The position numbers and the translations under genes are program-made. From Symbioplanes lichenis (lineage in GTDB: Bacteria > Actinomycetota > Actinomycetes > Mycobacteriales > Micromonosporaceae): a stretch of DNA of 64,000 nucleotides. The stretch spans positions 372,001 to 436,000 of the forward strand of contig NZ_JAUZQD010000006.1 in the NCBI RefSeq assembly GCF_030709675.1, read 5' to 3'. Shown in pieces: positions 11,941 through 20,927 of this stretch; position 1 is the stretch's first letter; the number at the start of each line of letters is the position of its first letter. A model generated the notes under the pieces. That model was not told the origin of the DNA, did no database searches, and saw nothing but the letters and a program-made list of their open reading frames with translations.

Positions 11941-12882
11941 TCACCGCTCGGCGAGCTTACGGTCCACCTCCGCGGTGCTCGGCATGGCGTCGGAGCAGGA
12001 GACCTGCCCAGCCACGATCGCCCCGGCCGCGTTGCCGAAGCGCAGCGTCCGCTCCAACCCCCATCCGGCCAGCAGCGCGTGACACAGAGCACCCCCGAAG
12101 GCGTCACCGGCCCCGAGCCCGTTGACCACTTCCACGGGTACGGGCGGCACCTCCACGGTCGAAGTGTCCGTCACCCCGAGCACCCCGCGCGGCCCGAGCT
12201 TCACGATCGCCAGGCCGGCACCCCGATCCACGGTCAGCCGCGCCGCCACGTCCGGCGCCGTGTCCGCCACGGCGGTCGCCCACTCGTCCTGGTTGCCCAC
12301 CACCACCGTGGCCAGCGGCAGCGCCCGCTCGACCCACGCGCGCGCCTCCTCCCGCGACGACCAGAACATCGGGCGATAGTCCAGATCCAGTACGGTCACC
12401 CCGCCGCGCCCTCGCGCCTCCAGCGCCTCCAGCGTCGCGCTGCGGCTGGGCTCCTGGCTCAGCCCGGTCACCGTCACCCAGAAGACCCGCGCCGCCCGGA
12501 TCGCGTCGAAGTCCAGCTCCTCGGGCCGCATCTCGAGGTCGGGCGCCTTCGGAAACCGGTAGAAGTACAACGGAAAATCGTCCGGCGGAAATATCTCGCA
12601 GAAGGTCACCGGCGTCGGCAGCCCGGGCACCGCACTCACATACCGGTCGTCCACCCCGAAGCCGCGCAGCGCGTCATGCAGGAACTCCCCGAACGGATCG
12701 GCCCCGGTCCGCGTGATCACCGCCGCCCGCCGCCCGTGCCGAGCCGCCGCAACCGCAACGTTCGTCGCGCTGCCCCCGAGAAACTTCCCGAACGTCGCCA
12801 CCTCCCGCAGCGACACCCCGATCTCCCGCGGATAGATGTCGACCCCGATCCGCCCCATCGTCAGAACATCGAAATCCGTCAC
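11941..12882 (-). CDS. PfkB-family carbohydrate kinase, similar to 5-dehydro-2-deoxygluconokinase (IolC)
   Basis: About 313 residues from GTG 12882, chosen because the family begins [15 protein letters not shown]; an upstream GTG at 12918 adds 12 residues. PfkB signatures are present: [18 protein letters not shown] near residue 45 and the C-terminal ATP/anion-hole motif [13 protein letters not shown] with catalytic Asp near 265. The N-terminal YPREIGVSL is typical of IolC, which phosphorylates a myo-inositol breakdown product. No other inositol genes are in the window, so the substrate is inferred from similarity only. The WYL regulator gene ends 48 bp upstream on the same strand. Confidence 0.8.
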   Translation of the reverse strand: MTDFDVLTMGRIGVDIYPREIGVSLREVATFGKFLGGSATNVAVAAARHGRRAAVITRTGADPFGEFLHDALRGFGVDDRYVSAVPGLPTPVTFCEIFPPDDFPLYFYRFPKAPDLEMRPEELDFDAIRAARVFWVTVTGLSQEPSRSATLEALEARGRGGVTVLDLDYRPMFWSSREEARAWVERALPLATVVVGNQDEWATAVADTAPDVAARLTVDRGAGLAIVKLGPRGVLGVTDTSTVEVPPVPVEVVNGLGAGDAFGGALCHALLAGWGLERTLRFGNAAGAIVAGQVSCSDAMPSTAEVDRKLAER

Positions 12883-12930
12883 CACCCCACCCTGCCCGCC
12901 GATCGCCCCCGTCACCACCGCTGGTCCGTC

Positions 12931-13881
12931 CTAGGATCCTGGGTCAGCGGCTCGGAGGCGGTCGGCGAGGACGCGGCAACGCTCAGCCAGCTCCGGCGGG
13001 TCGACCACGGTGAAGTCATGTCCGAGCAGCACCATGTGCATGAGCACGAAGTCGAGATCGCCGCCTCCGCTGAGCACCTCGCACTCACCGTCCGGGCGCG
13101 GCCGGACCACCGCCGCCGACGCCGGGATCTGCGCGCGGACCACCTCCGGCGGCGCGTGCACCACGAACCGCGCCTGGTGCCGGTACGCACGACTCGCCAC
13201 GCTCTCCTGCACGTACGCCACCGGGTCGGGGCCGGGACGCGGCCGGAAGTGGCGGCTGCCCACCGTCACCTCGCTCATCCGGTCGGCGCGGAAGCTGCGC
13301 CAGTCGAGCCGATCCAGGTCGTACGCGAACAGGTACCACCGCCGCTCGGAAGCCACCAGCCGATGCGGCTCCACGTGCCGCGGGCCGCGGCCGACGTACT
13401 CGAAACCCACCTCGACCTCGTCCCGGCACGCCCGCGCCAGCGTCAGCAGCACATCCGGCCCCACCGGTGTCCGCCCGTCCGCCCCGAACGACTCCACCGC
13501 CCCGGACAGCGCCCGCACATCCGGCCGCAGCCGCGCGGGCAGCACCCGGTCGAGCTTCGTCAGCGCCCGCAGCGCGGCGTCCCCGGCCCCCGCCACCTGA
13601 CCGCCGGCCCCGGCGAGCAGGGCCGCCGCCGTGGCGATCGCCTCCTCGTCGTCGAAGAGCAGCGGCGGCAGATCCTGCCCCGGCCCCAGCTGATAGCCGC
13701 CCCCGGTGCCCTGGCCCGCCCGCACCGGATAGCCCAGCGCCCGCAGCCGCCCGACGTCCCGGCGCACGGTCCGCGCGGTGACGCCGAGCCGCGCGGCGAG
13801 CTCCGGCCCGCTCCACACGCGCCGCTGCTGCAGGAGGCCGAGCAACGTGAGGACGCGTTCGGTCGTCCCTCGTTCGTCCAT
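12931..13881 (-). CDS. HTH/WYL-domain transcriptional regulator
   Basis: 316 residues from ATG 13881. Residues 1-60 are a DeoR-like winged helix (LAARLGVTARTVRRDVGRL), followed by a WYL ligand-binding domain around 150-225 (VEPHRLVASERRWYLFAYD) and a C-terminal WCX region. Such regulators respond to nucleotides or small ligands and often control the adjacent divergent gene. Here that is the VOC-fold protein at 14014, 132 bp away. No unambiguous operator was found in that gap. Confidence 0.88.
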   Translation of the reverse strand: MDERGTTERVLTLLGLLQQRRVWSGPELAARLGVTARTVRRDVGRLRALGYPVRAGQGTGGGYQLGPGQDLPPLLFDDEEAIATAAALLAGAGGQVAGAGDAALRALTKLDRVLPARLRPDVRALSGAVESFGADGRTPVGPDVLLTLARACRDEVEVGFEYVGRGPRHVEPHRLVASERRWYLFAYDLDRLDWRSFRADRMSEVTVGSRHFRPRPGPDPVAYVQESVASRAYRHQARFVVHAPPEVVRAQIPASAAVVRPRPDGECEVLSGGGDLDFVLMHMVLLGHDFTVVDPPELAERCRVLADRLRAADPGS

Positions 13882-14013
13882 CCCGCGACCGTAGCGGACC
13901 GATCCTGTCCGCCTCGGCTGCGACGATGGCCGAATACACATCCACCGCGAGCTGATTCATCATCTGTCCGAGGTCTGCCTGCTGCGCGACCTCTACCCGA
14001 GGAGGAACGACCG

Positions 14014-14475
14014 GTGAGCAAGGAATTCCAGATCACCTTCGACTGCCACGACCCGCAGGCGCTCTCGATCTTCTGGCGAGATGCCCTGGGATACGCCCAC
14101 CCGGGGCCGCCCGGCGTCGACCTGCCCCCGGGCGCCGACCCCCTCGCCGCGTGGGAGGACTTCCTCGACCGCAACGGCGTCCCGGCCGAACACCGCAACA
14201 CCCGCTCGGCGCTGGAGGATCCGGACGGGCGCGGCCCGCGTCTGTTCTTCCAGCAGGTCCCGGAGGACAAGGTGGTCAAGAACCGTCTGCACCTCGACGT
14301 CCGCGCCGCCCCGGGCCTGCGCGGCGACGACCGGATGGCCGCCCTCGAGGCCGAGTGCGACCGGCTCGTGGCGCTCGGCGCGAAGCGGCTGCGCCGCGAG
14401 GAGCCCGAGCCCCCGCTGAGCTTCGGCTTCATCGTGCTGGCCGACCCCGAGGGCAACGAGTTCTGCCTGGACTGA
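14014..14475 (+). CDS. VOC-superfamily (glyoxalase-like) protein
   Basis: 153 residues from GTG 14014, preceded by GAGGAGGAA. It begins EFQITFDCHDPQALSIFWRD and ends VLADPEGNEFCLD, both hallmarks of the actinobacterial glyoxalase_6 group in the vicinal-oxygen-chelate superfamily. Candidate metal ligands are His in FDCHDP, His in NRLHLDV and the terminal Glu of GNEFC. Often annotated as glyoxalase or bleomycin-resistance-like, but the substrate is unknown. Divergent from the WYL regulator, which probably controls it. Confidence 0.83.
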   Translation: MSKEFQITFDCHDPQALSIFWRDALGYAHPGPPGVDLPPGADPLAAWEDFLDRNGVPAEHRNTRSALEDPDGRGPRLFFQQVPEDKVVKNRLHLDVRAAPGLRGDDRMAALEAECDRLVALGAKRLRREEPEPPLSFGFIVLADPEGNEFCLD

Positions 14476-14480
14476 CCGAA

Positions 14481-14512
14481 ACGGCCGGCCGGGGCAGCGC
14501 CCGGCCGGCCGT
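14481..14512. terminator. Bidirectional hairpin terminator
   Basis: A perfect 13-bp stem: ACGGCCGGCCGGG (14481-14493) pairs with CCCGGCCGGCCGT (14500-14512) around a 6-base loop. It sits in the 50-bp gap between two convergent genes, the classic position for a shared terminator. Confidence 0.8.
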
Positions 14513-14525
14513 ACGGGGAAGGAGA

Positions 14526-15932
14526 TCAGACCTCGCTGAGCGGAACCGTCTCCGTAGTGGTGACGACCTCGCCGTCCGGGCGGACCGACGTGTTGGAGAT
14601 GGTCACCATCTCCTCGCGGGCGACGACCTTGACGCGCTTGCGGCTGTGCGGCTCGCCGAGCGAGATCTCGTGGGCGTCGAGCCGCTGCCAGCCCTCCCAC
14701 GTGGTGTACGTGAGGCCGCGCTGCTCGAAGAAGGCGAGCACGTCGGCCGGGTCGGTCGCGGTGGCCGCGGGCAGCGACTCGGCGTCGGCGAGGAGGCTCG
14801 TGACCGTCTCGCCGGCGTCGCCCTTGGTGTGGCCGATGAGGCCGACCGGGCCGCGCTTGATCCAGCCGGTGACGTACATGCCGGGGATGTGCTCGCCGTC
14901 GAGGTCGAGGATGCGGCCGGCGTCGTGCGGGATCGTGCCGGTCTTGGTGTCGAAGGGCAGGTCCGGCAGCGCGGTGCTGAGATAGCCGACCGCGCGGTAG
15001 ACGGCCTGCACGTCCCAGTCGGTGAACTCGCCGGTGCCCCGGACCCAGCCGTCGCCGGTGAGCTCCTGCGTCTCGGTGCGCAGACCCTCGACCTTGTCCG
15101 TGCCGAGCACCTCGACCGGCGCCTGCAGGAAGTGCAGGTGCAGGCGGCGGGGGCGGTCCTCGCGCGGGTCGCGGACGGCCCAGTTCTGCAGGATGTCCAC
15201 GCACATCTTGACGTGCCGGGTCTGGCGCATCATCTCGAGGCTGCCCTCGTCGAACTCGATGCCCTCGGGGTGCACGATGACGTCGACGTTGGGCGAGTGG
15301 TCGAGCTCACGCAGCTCCTGCGGGGTGAACTTGACCTGCGCCGGTCCGCGCCGCGAGAAGACGTGGACGTCGGTGACCGGGCTGCGCTTGAGGTGCTGGT
15401 AGACGTTGTCCGGGATCTCGGTCTCGAGCAGCTCGTCGGCCGTCTTGGCGAGGATGCGGGCCACGTCGACGGCCACGTTGCCGGCGCCGATCACGGCGAC
15501 CTTGGTGGCGGTCAGCGGCCAGTCGCGGGAGACGTCGGGGTGCCCGTTGTACCAGGAGGCGAAGTCCGCGGCGCCGTAGCTGCCGGGCAGGTCGATGCCC
15601 GGGATGGCCAGCTCGCGGTCCTTCTCGGCGCCGGTCGCGATGATCGTCGCGTCGTAGAAGCGGCGCAGCTCCTCGGGCTTGAGGTCGGTGCCGTACGCGA
15701 CGTTGCCGATGAACCGGATGCGCGGGTTGCTCATCACGCGGTGCAGCGCGTTGATGATCTCCTTGATCCGCGGGTGGTCCGGGGCGACGCCGTAGCGGAT
15801 CAGCCCGTACGGGGTGGGCAGCTTGTCGAGGATGTCGACGGTGACCGTCTCGTCGGCCTTGATCAGGTGGTCGGCGGCGTAGATGCCGGCCGGTCCGGCG
15901 CCGATGACGGCTACCCGCAGGGGGCGACTCAT
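14526..15932 (-). CDS. fprA: Ferredoxin/adrenodoxin-type NADP+ reductase FprA
   Basis: 468 residues from ATG 15932 with GAGG upstream. It has an N-terminal FAD site (VAVIGAGPAGIYAADHL), the family motif LPTPYGLIRYGVAPDHPRIK, and an NADP site (VAVIGAGNVAVDVARIL) near residue 155. C-terminal TGWIKRGPVGLIGHTKGDA is characteristic of FprA and adrenodoxin reductase. It passes electrons between NADPH and ferredoxins in the cytoplasm, for example to P450s. No ferredoxin gene is adjacent. Two possible operator-like sites lie upstream: a near-palindrome at 16035 and an iron-box-like sequence at 16154. Confidence 0.93.
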   Translation of the reverse strand: MSRPLRVAVIGAGPAGIYAADHLIKADETVTVDILDKLPTPYGLIRYGVAPDHPRIKEIINALHRVMSNPRIRFIGNVAYGTDLKPEELRRFYDATIIATGAEKDRELAIPGIDLPGSYGAADFASWYNGHPDVSRDWPLTATKVAVIGAGNVAVDVARILAKTADELLETEIPDNVYQHLKRSPVTDVHVFSRRGPAQVKFTPQELRELDHSPNVDVIVHPEGIEFDEGSLEMMRQTRHVKMCVDILQNWAVRDPREDRPRRLHLHFLQAPVEVLGTDKVEGLRTETQELTGDGWVRGTGEFTDWDVQAVYRAVGYLSTALPDLPFDTKTGTIPHDAGRILDLDGEHIPGMYVTGWIKRGPVGLIGHTKGDAGETVTSLLADAESLPAATATDPADVLAFFEQRGLTYTTWEGWQRLDAHEISLGEPHSRKRVKVVAREEMVTISNTSVRPDGEVVTTTETVPLSEV

Positions 15933-16034
15933 GGGTGCGTTCCTCACTCTGGGTCCGGCCCTCGGGCCACGGTCGAGACTCGCCGAACCCGGCACGAGGG
16001 CCAAGATCGCTCGAGCAACCCCCACGGTAGAACT

Positions 16035-16048
16035 TGAACCTAGGTTGA
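16035..16048 (-). promoter_or_regulatory. Near-palindrome upstream of fprA
   Basis: TGAACCTAGGTTGA has a perfect 10-bp core (AACCTAGGTT) and one mismatched pair outside it. On the fprA strand it lies between a TTGATG-like -35 and a weak -10 (TCTACC, 17-base spacer), about 100 bp before the start codon. It could be an operator for a MerR-type activator or another repressor; the protein is unknown. Confidence 0.4.
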
Positions 16049-16153
16049 CATCAAATGTCCCGACCGGCCGCCGCAGAGATCAACAGAAGGTAAACCCGCA
16101 GGTCAGAGTGCATTTGACCGCGACCACCCGGGCGGCGGCACGTGACCTTAAAC

Positions 16154-16172
16154 ACAGGCAAGCCTTACCTCA
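16154..16172 (-). promoter_or_regulatory. IdeR/DmdR iron-box-like sequence
   Basis: On the minus strand, TGAGGTAAGGCTTGCCTGT matches the actinobacterial iron-box consensus TTAGGTTAGGCTAACCTAA at 13 of 19 positions. It overlaps the stop codon of the CooC-like gene and lies about 220 bp upstream of fprA. Iron control of fprA would make sense, but the distance is long. Confidence 0.35.
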
Positions 16173-17091
16173 GCGTCAGCTGATCGGTAACGTCGCCGTG
16201 CCGGCTGCGTACCCACTGCTTCTGGGCGAGCCGAATGTGCAGCTCGCGCAGGCGGTCCGCGCGCCGCCCGGCCGCCACCGGCCGCACATGCCCGGCAAGC
16301 AGCCTCAGCGGCGCGGCGTCGTCCAGGTCGGTGAGTGCCGGCCGCTTGCCCGCCTGCCGGGCCCGGCGCAACCCGGCCTGCAGCGGGAGTACGGCCACCG
16401 GCTCGGCCCCCAGCTCCCGCCGCAGATAGTCGAGGTCCACGTCGTCGGCCGTCTTGTTCCCCACGAAGGCGACCAGGTCGGCGATGCCCGCCGCGCCCGC
16501 CAGCTCCCGATAGCGGCGCGCCACGGACACCGACTCCGGGGTCGGCTCCACGACGACGGCGATCGCGTCGAACTGGGCATGCAGCGAGTTGGCGAACGCG
16601 TCCGTCCCGGCCACCATGTCGCACACCACCCAGTCGCCTTCCGCCGTCTCGAGGTGCGACAGCAGGTTCTCCAGGATCGCCAGGTGACCGTGGTAGCAGC
16701 CGCCGCCGATGTGCTCCGGCTCGTACGTGCCGACATGCATGACGTGCGTCCGCTCGTCGAGGGCGGCGGCGTGCGCGGCGAGCACCGGGTCGCCCGGGTC
16801 GAGGGTGACCGTCCGGGAGCCGGGGCCGGGCGGCGTGGTGGCCACGAACCGGTCCACCCCGCCGATCAGCGTGTTCGACCCGAGCAGGTGCCGGCGCACC
16901 GCCGCGGTGTTGTCCGGATGCGACAGGGCGGCGCCGGCTGTCGCGGTCACGCCGAGCAGCGGCGCCAGGTGCACGTTGACGTCGGCGTCGATCGCGAGCA
17001 CCCGGTGCCCCGCCGCCCGCAGGTGCCCGGTGAACAGCGCGGCCACGGTGCTCTTGCCACTGCCACCCTTGCCAGTGAAAGCGATTTTCAT
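16165..17091 (-). CDS. CooC-like MinD/Mrp-family ATPase
   Basis: 308 residues from ATG 17091. The N-terminus has a deviant Walker A (FTGKGGSGKST) and LAIDADVNVHL, as in SIMIBI ATPases such as CooC, which inserts nickel into carbon monoxide dehydrogenase. Residues around GGGCYHGHLAILENLLSH correspond to the CooC metal-binding loop, but the usual Cys-x-Cys is Cys-x-His here. A second conserved segment, DWVVCDMVAGTDAFANSL, follows. No carbon monoxide dehydrogenase or nickel enzyme is in the window, so the client is unknown. The C-terminal 60 basic residues are unusual for the family. Confidence 0.78.
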   Translation of the reverse strand: MKIAFTGKGGSGKSTVAALFTGHLRAAGHRVLAIDADVNVHLAPLLGVTATAGAALSHPDNTAAVRRHLLGSNTLIGGVDRFVATTPPGPGSRTVTLDPGDPVLAAHAAALDERTHVMHVGTYEPEHIGGGCYHGHLAILENLLSHLETAEGDWVVCDMVAGTDAFANSLHAQFDAIAVVVEPTPESVSVARRYRELAGAAGIADLVAFVGNKTADDVDLDYLRRELGAEPVAVLPLQAGLRRARQAGKRPALTDLDDAAPLRLLAGHVRPVAAGRRADRLRELHIRLAQKQWVRSRHGDVTDQLTLR

Positions 17092-17152
17092 TTCCGAGAA
17101 GGTAGTGGCAGCCCGCCGCCCGGGCAAGCGCGGCACGCCCGGAGATGAGGTA

Positions 17153-18331
17153 ATGACCCGGATGAGAAGATCGATCGGCGCCTTGATCGCGATGGCGGTC
17201 GGCGCGTTCTGCTTCGTCGCCATGGAGACGCTCCCGGTGGGGCTGCTCCCGCTGATCGCCGGCGACTTCGGCATCTCGCTGCCCGGCGCCGGGCTGCTGG
17301 TCACCGGGTACGGCCTCACGGTCGCCCTGATGTCCGTGCCGCTCGCCCACCTCACCCGCAAGGTGCCGCGCCGGCGACTCATGGCGGTGCTGCTCGCCGT
17401 CTTCGTCGTCGCCACCGGCGCTTCCGCCTGGGCGGCCACCTTCGAGCTTCTCCTGGGCGCCCGCGTGGCGGTGGCCCTCAGCCAGTCCGTCTTCTGGGCC
17501 GTCGTCGGGCCCGCCGCGGCGAGCCTCTTCTCCGTCGAGGTCCGGGGCCGCGCCGCGGCGACGGTCTTCAGCGGCTCCGCCCTGGCCCCCATGCTCGGCG
17601 TGCCGGCCGGCACGTGGCTGGGCCAGCAGGCGGGGTGGCGGTCCGCGTTCTTCGCGCTGGCCGGGCTGGGCCTGCTCGCCCTGGTGCTCGTCGTCGCGCT
17701 GATGCCCTCCCTCCCGGTCGGCGAGGGCCACGCGGCCACCGGCACGGCACCGAGCACACGCCGCTACGTCCTGCTCGTCGTCCTGACAGTTCTCGTCGTC
17801 GGCGGCATCTACGCGGCCTTCACGTACACGACGCCCTTCCTCACCGACGTCGCGAAGTTCCCCGAGTCCGCCGTGAGCGCCGTGCTCCTGCTGCGCGGCG
17901 TGGTGGACCTGGCCGGGGTGATCGTGGGCGGGATGCTCGTCGACCGCCGGCCGCACCTGGTGCTGATCGGGTCCGTCGCGCTGACGCTGGTGTCGCTGCT
18001 CGGGCTCGGGGTCCTCGGCCCGTCCCGGGTCGCCACGGCCACCCTGCTGGCGCTTTCCGGGTTCGCCCTCGGCGCGATGAGCCCGGCCCTGACGGCCCGC
18101 GTGCTGGAGGTCGCGCCGGGCAATTCCGACCTGGCGTCGGCGGGCACCTCCGCGGCCTTCAACCTCGGCATCGCCGGGGGCGCCGCGCTCGGCGGCCTGG
18201 TGCTGGGCCCGGGCGGCCTGCGGGCCACCGCCCTGATCGGCGGCGTGCTCGTGGCGGCCGCCCTGGCCCTCACCGTCCTCGACCGCGCCTACGCGGGCCG
18301 GGTCATCGCGGCACCTGGTCGCGCCAGCTGA
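17153..18331 (+). CDS. MFS efflux transporter, DHA1 (AraJ/YdhP-like) family
   Basis: 392 residues from ATG 17153 with AGATGAGG upstream. Twelve hydrophobic segments; METLPVGLLPLIAGDFGIS after segment 1 and the loop LAHLTRKVPRRRLM (motif A) are typical of DHA1 sugar/drug efflux proteins. Substrate unknown. It is divergent from the CooC-like gene (61-bp gap) and its end overlaps the convergent epimerase by 29 bp. Confidence 0.87.
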   Translation: MTRMRRSIGALIAMAVGAFCFVAMETLPVGLLPLIAGDFGISLPGAGLLVTGYGLTVALMSVPLAHLTRKVPRRRLMAVLLAVFVVATGASAWAATFELLLGARVAVALSQSVFWAVVGPAAASLFSVEVRGRAAATVFSGSALAPMLGVPAGTWLGQQAGWRSAFFALAGLGLLALVLVVALMPSLPVGEGHAATGTAPSTRRYVLLVVLTVLVVGGIYAAFTYTTPFLTDVAKFPESAVSAVLLLRGVVDLAGVIVGGMLVDRRPHLVLIGSVALTLVSLLGLGVLGPSRVATATLLALSGFALGAMSPALTARVLEVAPGNSDLASAGTSAAFNLGIAGGAALGGLVLGPGGLRATALIGGVLVAAALALTVLDRAYAGRVIAAPGRAS

Positions 18332-19163
18332 AGCGGGGTTCGTAGCCGAGCTGGGCCCGGGCCTTGGCGATCGACAGCAGGGTGTCGTTCTGCCCCAGTT
18401 CGCCCCGGATCTCGACGCCCGGGAACACCTCGGCGACCAGTTCGGCGTTCGGCCGCGACATGACCGTGTCCGCGTTCGCGATGATGTAGACCTCCATGCC
18501 GGTCGCGGTGCTCTCCAGCGCCAGCCGGACCGCTTGGGCGCCGTCGCGCGCGTCGATGTAGCCCCAGAGGTTCCACTTGCGCAGCCGCGCGTCGGCGTCG
18601 AAGGACGGGAAGGCCGCGTAGTCCTCCGGCTCCATGACGTTCGAGAAGCGCAGGCCGATCATCTTGAGCTGCGGGTCCCACCGGCACAGCTCGGCGGCCA
18701 TGCGCTCCTCGAGGGTCTTCACCAGCGAGTACGTGGACTCGGGGCGCGGCGGGTAGTCCTCGTCGACCGGGATGTAGGGCGGAGGGGTGTCGAAGGGCAG
18801 CCCGAGCACGGTCTCGCTGGACGCCCACACGATGGTGCGTACGCCGGTCCGCCGGGCGGCCGTGACGACGTGGAACGTGCTGTTCATGTTGTTGGCGAAG
18901 GTGGCCTGGTCGGGCACGACGCCCGGGGCGGGGATCGCCGCCAGGTGCACCAGGGCGTCCACCGTGTCGTAGCGCTCCTCGACGCCGTGCGTGGCGTCGA
19001 GCACCTGCCCGTAGTCGGTCAGGTCCACGGGGACGAACACCGCCTCCGGATGCGGCGGCCGCACCTTGTCGAGGACGACGACCTGCCATCCGGACGAGAT
19101 CAGCTCCGTCACCACCGCCCGGCCCAGCTTGCCGGCCCCGCCCGTCACGATCACTCTCGGCAT
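18303..19163 (-). CDS. NAD-dependent epimerase/dehydratase (extended SDR)
   Basis: 286 residues from ATG 19163. The Rossmann glycine motif is GGAGKLG at the N-terminus, the active site is Tyr-x-x-x-Lys in [11 protein letters not shown] near residue 150, and [17 protein letters not shown] matches the helix before it. It is most like sugar-nucleotide or uronate dehydrogenase-type SDRs of actinomycetes. Substrate not known. The gap to the divergent chemotaxis receptor is 160 bp. Confidence 0.85.
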   Translation of the reverse strand: MPRVIVTGGAGKLGRAVVTELISSGWQVVVLDKVRPPHPEAVFVPVDLTDYGQVLDATHGVEERYDTVDALVHLAAIPAPGVVPDQATFANNMNSTFHVVTAARRTGVRTIVWASSETVLGLPFDTPPPYIPVDEDYPPRPESTYSLVKTLEERMAAELCRWDPQLKMIGLRFSNVMEPEDYAAFPSFDADARLRKWNLWGYIDARDGAQAVRLALESTATGMEVYIIANADTVMSRPNAELVAEVFPGVEIRGELGQNDTLLSIAKARAQLGYEPRFSWRDQVPR

Positions 19164-19323
19164 TGCCCGTACTCCCTCGGTTCGCGGATCTCCCCGCAGC
19201 CTCGCAGAAGAAGCCGGGCCCCGCCCGTCCGGCCGGACATGCGAGGTGATCAATTCCGGCCCGTCGTCCGTTTCCGCCGTCGATAGTGAGGGGCAGGGGA
19301 GACGGCGAAGGGACAGAACACCG

Positions 19324-20910
19324 GTGAGAGGCCTCGCGAACCTCAGCGTCAACGTCAAGGTGCTGGGCGCCGTCGGGCTCGCGGCACTGGTCGCGATCGT
19401 CGTGGGCGGGACCGGGATCCTCGGGCTCAAGCAGGCCAGCGACGCCGCGGCGGCGATCTCCGCCGACAACGTGGCCAGCCTGCGGGCGCTGGCCGCGCTG
19501 CGGGCGGCGGCGCTGCAGGCACAGGTGGACTCGGCCAACCAGGCCCTGTCGCCCGACCAGAACGCGGCCGTCGGCTTCGCGAACTCCTTCAACGCGGACC
19601 TCGTCTCGTTCGACAGCGCGCTCGAGGAGTACCGGGCCAGCGGGCCGGCCGGCGACGCGGCGAAGATCGAGGACCTGGCGACGAGCTGGCAGTCCTACGC
19701 GTCCGTGGCCAAGGACAAACTGCTGGCCCTGGGTACGGCCAACAACCTCGACGACTGGTCGGCCGTCCGTGACGACGAGGCGACGCCGCTGGTCAAGCGG
19801 GTCAACGCCGACCTGGTCGCCCTCGACCTGGCCGAGCGGGACGACGCCAACGCGAACGCCGCCAACGCCAGGTCCGTCTACACCAGCGGGCTGACCCTGT
19901 CGCTGATCGTGCTCGCCGTGGGCCTGGCCCTGGCCCTCACGCTGGCCGTCCTGGTCGCGCGGCAGATCGTCCGGTCGTTGCGCAGCGTGCAGGCGGTGTG
20001 CGACGCGCTCGCCGCCGGGGACCTGACCCGGACCAGCGGGCTCACCTCGCGCGACGAGCCGGGCCGGATGGGCCGCTCGCTGGACACCGCGGTCGCCTCC
20101 CTGCGCTCGACCGTCACGACCATCGACCAGTCCGCGTCGTCGCTGGCCAGCGCGACCGAGCAGATGACCGGCACGACGACGCAGATCGCCGACTCCGCGC
20201 AGAGCGCCTCCCTGCAGTCGCAGGCCGTCTCGGCGGCGGCCGACGAGATCTCGCGCAGCGTCAGCACGGTCTCGGCGGGCGGCGAGCAGATGGGCGCGTC
20301 GATCCGCGAGATCTCCCAGAACGCCTCCGAGGCTGCCCGCGTTGCCGCCGAGGCCGTCGCCGTCACGGCCAGCACGTCGACGACCATGAACCAGCTCGGC
20401 GAGTCGTCCGCGGAGATCGGCAACGTCATCAAGGTCATCACCTCGATCGCCGAACAGACCAACCTGCTCGCCCTCAACGCCACGATCGAGGCCGCCCGGG
20501 CCGGTGAGATGGGCAAGGGCTTCGCGGTGGTCGCCTCCGAGGTCAAGGATCTCGCCCAGGAGACCGCCCGGGCCACCGAGGACATCTCCCGCCGGATCGA
20601 GGCGATCCAGGCCGACACCACCGGCGCGGTCACCGCGATCGACGAGATCTCGCAGGTCATCGCCCGGATCAGCGACTTCCAGACCACGATCGCCAGCGCC
20701 GTCGAGGAGCAGACCGCCACCACGGCGGAGATGAACCGCAGCGTCGCCGAGGCCGCGCAGGGCACCAACGAGATCTCCCAGAACATCGTCGGCGTCGCCG
20801 AGTCCGCCGCCCAGACCAGCCGGGGCATCCAGGAGACCCAGCAGGCCACCGCCGAACTCGCCCGCATGTCCACCCAGCTCAGCGGTCTGGTAGCGGCCTT
20901 CCGGCTCTAG
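19324..20910 (+). CDS. Methyl-accepting chemotaxis protein
   Basis: 528 residues from GTG 19324. Transmembrane helix 1 spans about 12-34, followed by an extracellular helical sensor domain (35-190, four-helix-bundle type), transmembrane helix 2 at 196-218, a HAMP domain to about 270, and a long cytoplasmic coiled coil. The signalling tip is intact ([33 protein letters not shown]). It senses an unidentified ligand outside the cell and controls CheA. No other che genes are in the window. Its presence implies a motile stage, consistent with a zoospore-forming actinomycete. Confidence 0.95.
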   Translation: MRGLANLSVNVKVLGAVGLAALVAIVVGGTGILGLKQASDAAAAISADNVASLRALAALRAAALQAQVDSANQALSPDQNAAVGFANSFNADLVSFDSALEEYRASGPAGDAAKIEDLATSWQSYASVAKDKLLALGTANNLDDWSAVRDDEATPLVKRVNADLVALDLAERDDANANAANARSVYTSGLTLSLIVLAVGLALALTLAVLVARQIVRSLRSVQAVCDALAAGDLTRTSGLTSRDEPGRMGRSLDTAVASLRSTVTTIDQSASSLASATEQMTGTTTQIADSAQSASLQSQAVSAAADEISRSVSTVSAGGEQMGASIREISQNASEAARVAAEAVAVTASTSTTMNQLGESSAEIGNVIKVITSIAEQTNLLALNATIEAARAGEMGKGFAVVASEVKDLAQETARATEDISRRIEAIQADTTGAVTAIDEISQVIARISDFQTTIASAVEEQTATTAEMNRSVAEAAQGTNEISQNIVGVAESAAQTSRGIQETQQATAELARMSTQLSGLVAAFRL

Positions 20911-20927
20911 AGTGCGATCATGCACCG

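Noticed and set aside
11941..12882. Inositol catabolic cluster implied by the IolC-like kinase
   Set aside because: No other iol genes are in the window, and the later TIM-barrel isomerase belongs to a different operon.
16041..16060. Plus-strand promoter starting at TTGACA near 16045
   Set aside because: No -10 at the right distance and no plus-strand gene follows before 17153.
19248..19290. Flagellar-sigma promoter before the chemotaxis receptor
   Set aside because: TCAA and CGATAG are present but their spacing (about 27 bases) does not fit the consensus.
18289..20925. Long minus-strand frame across the chemotaxis receptor
   Set aside because: Low-complexity Gly/Arg/Asp translation with no domain; it mirrors the receptor's codon bias.
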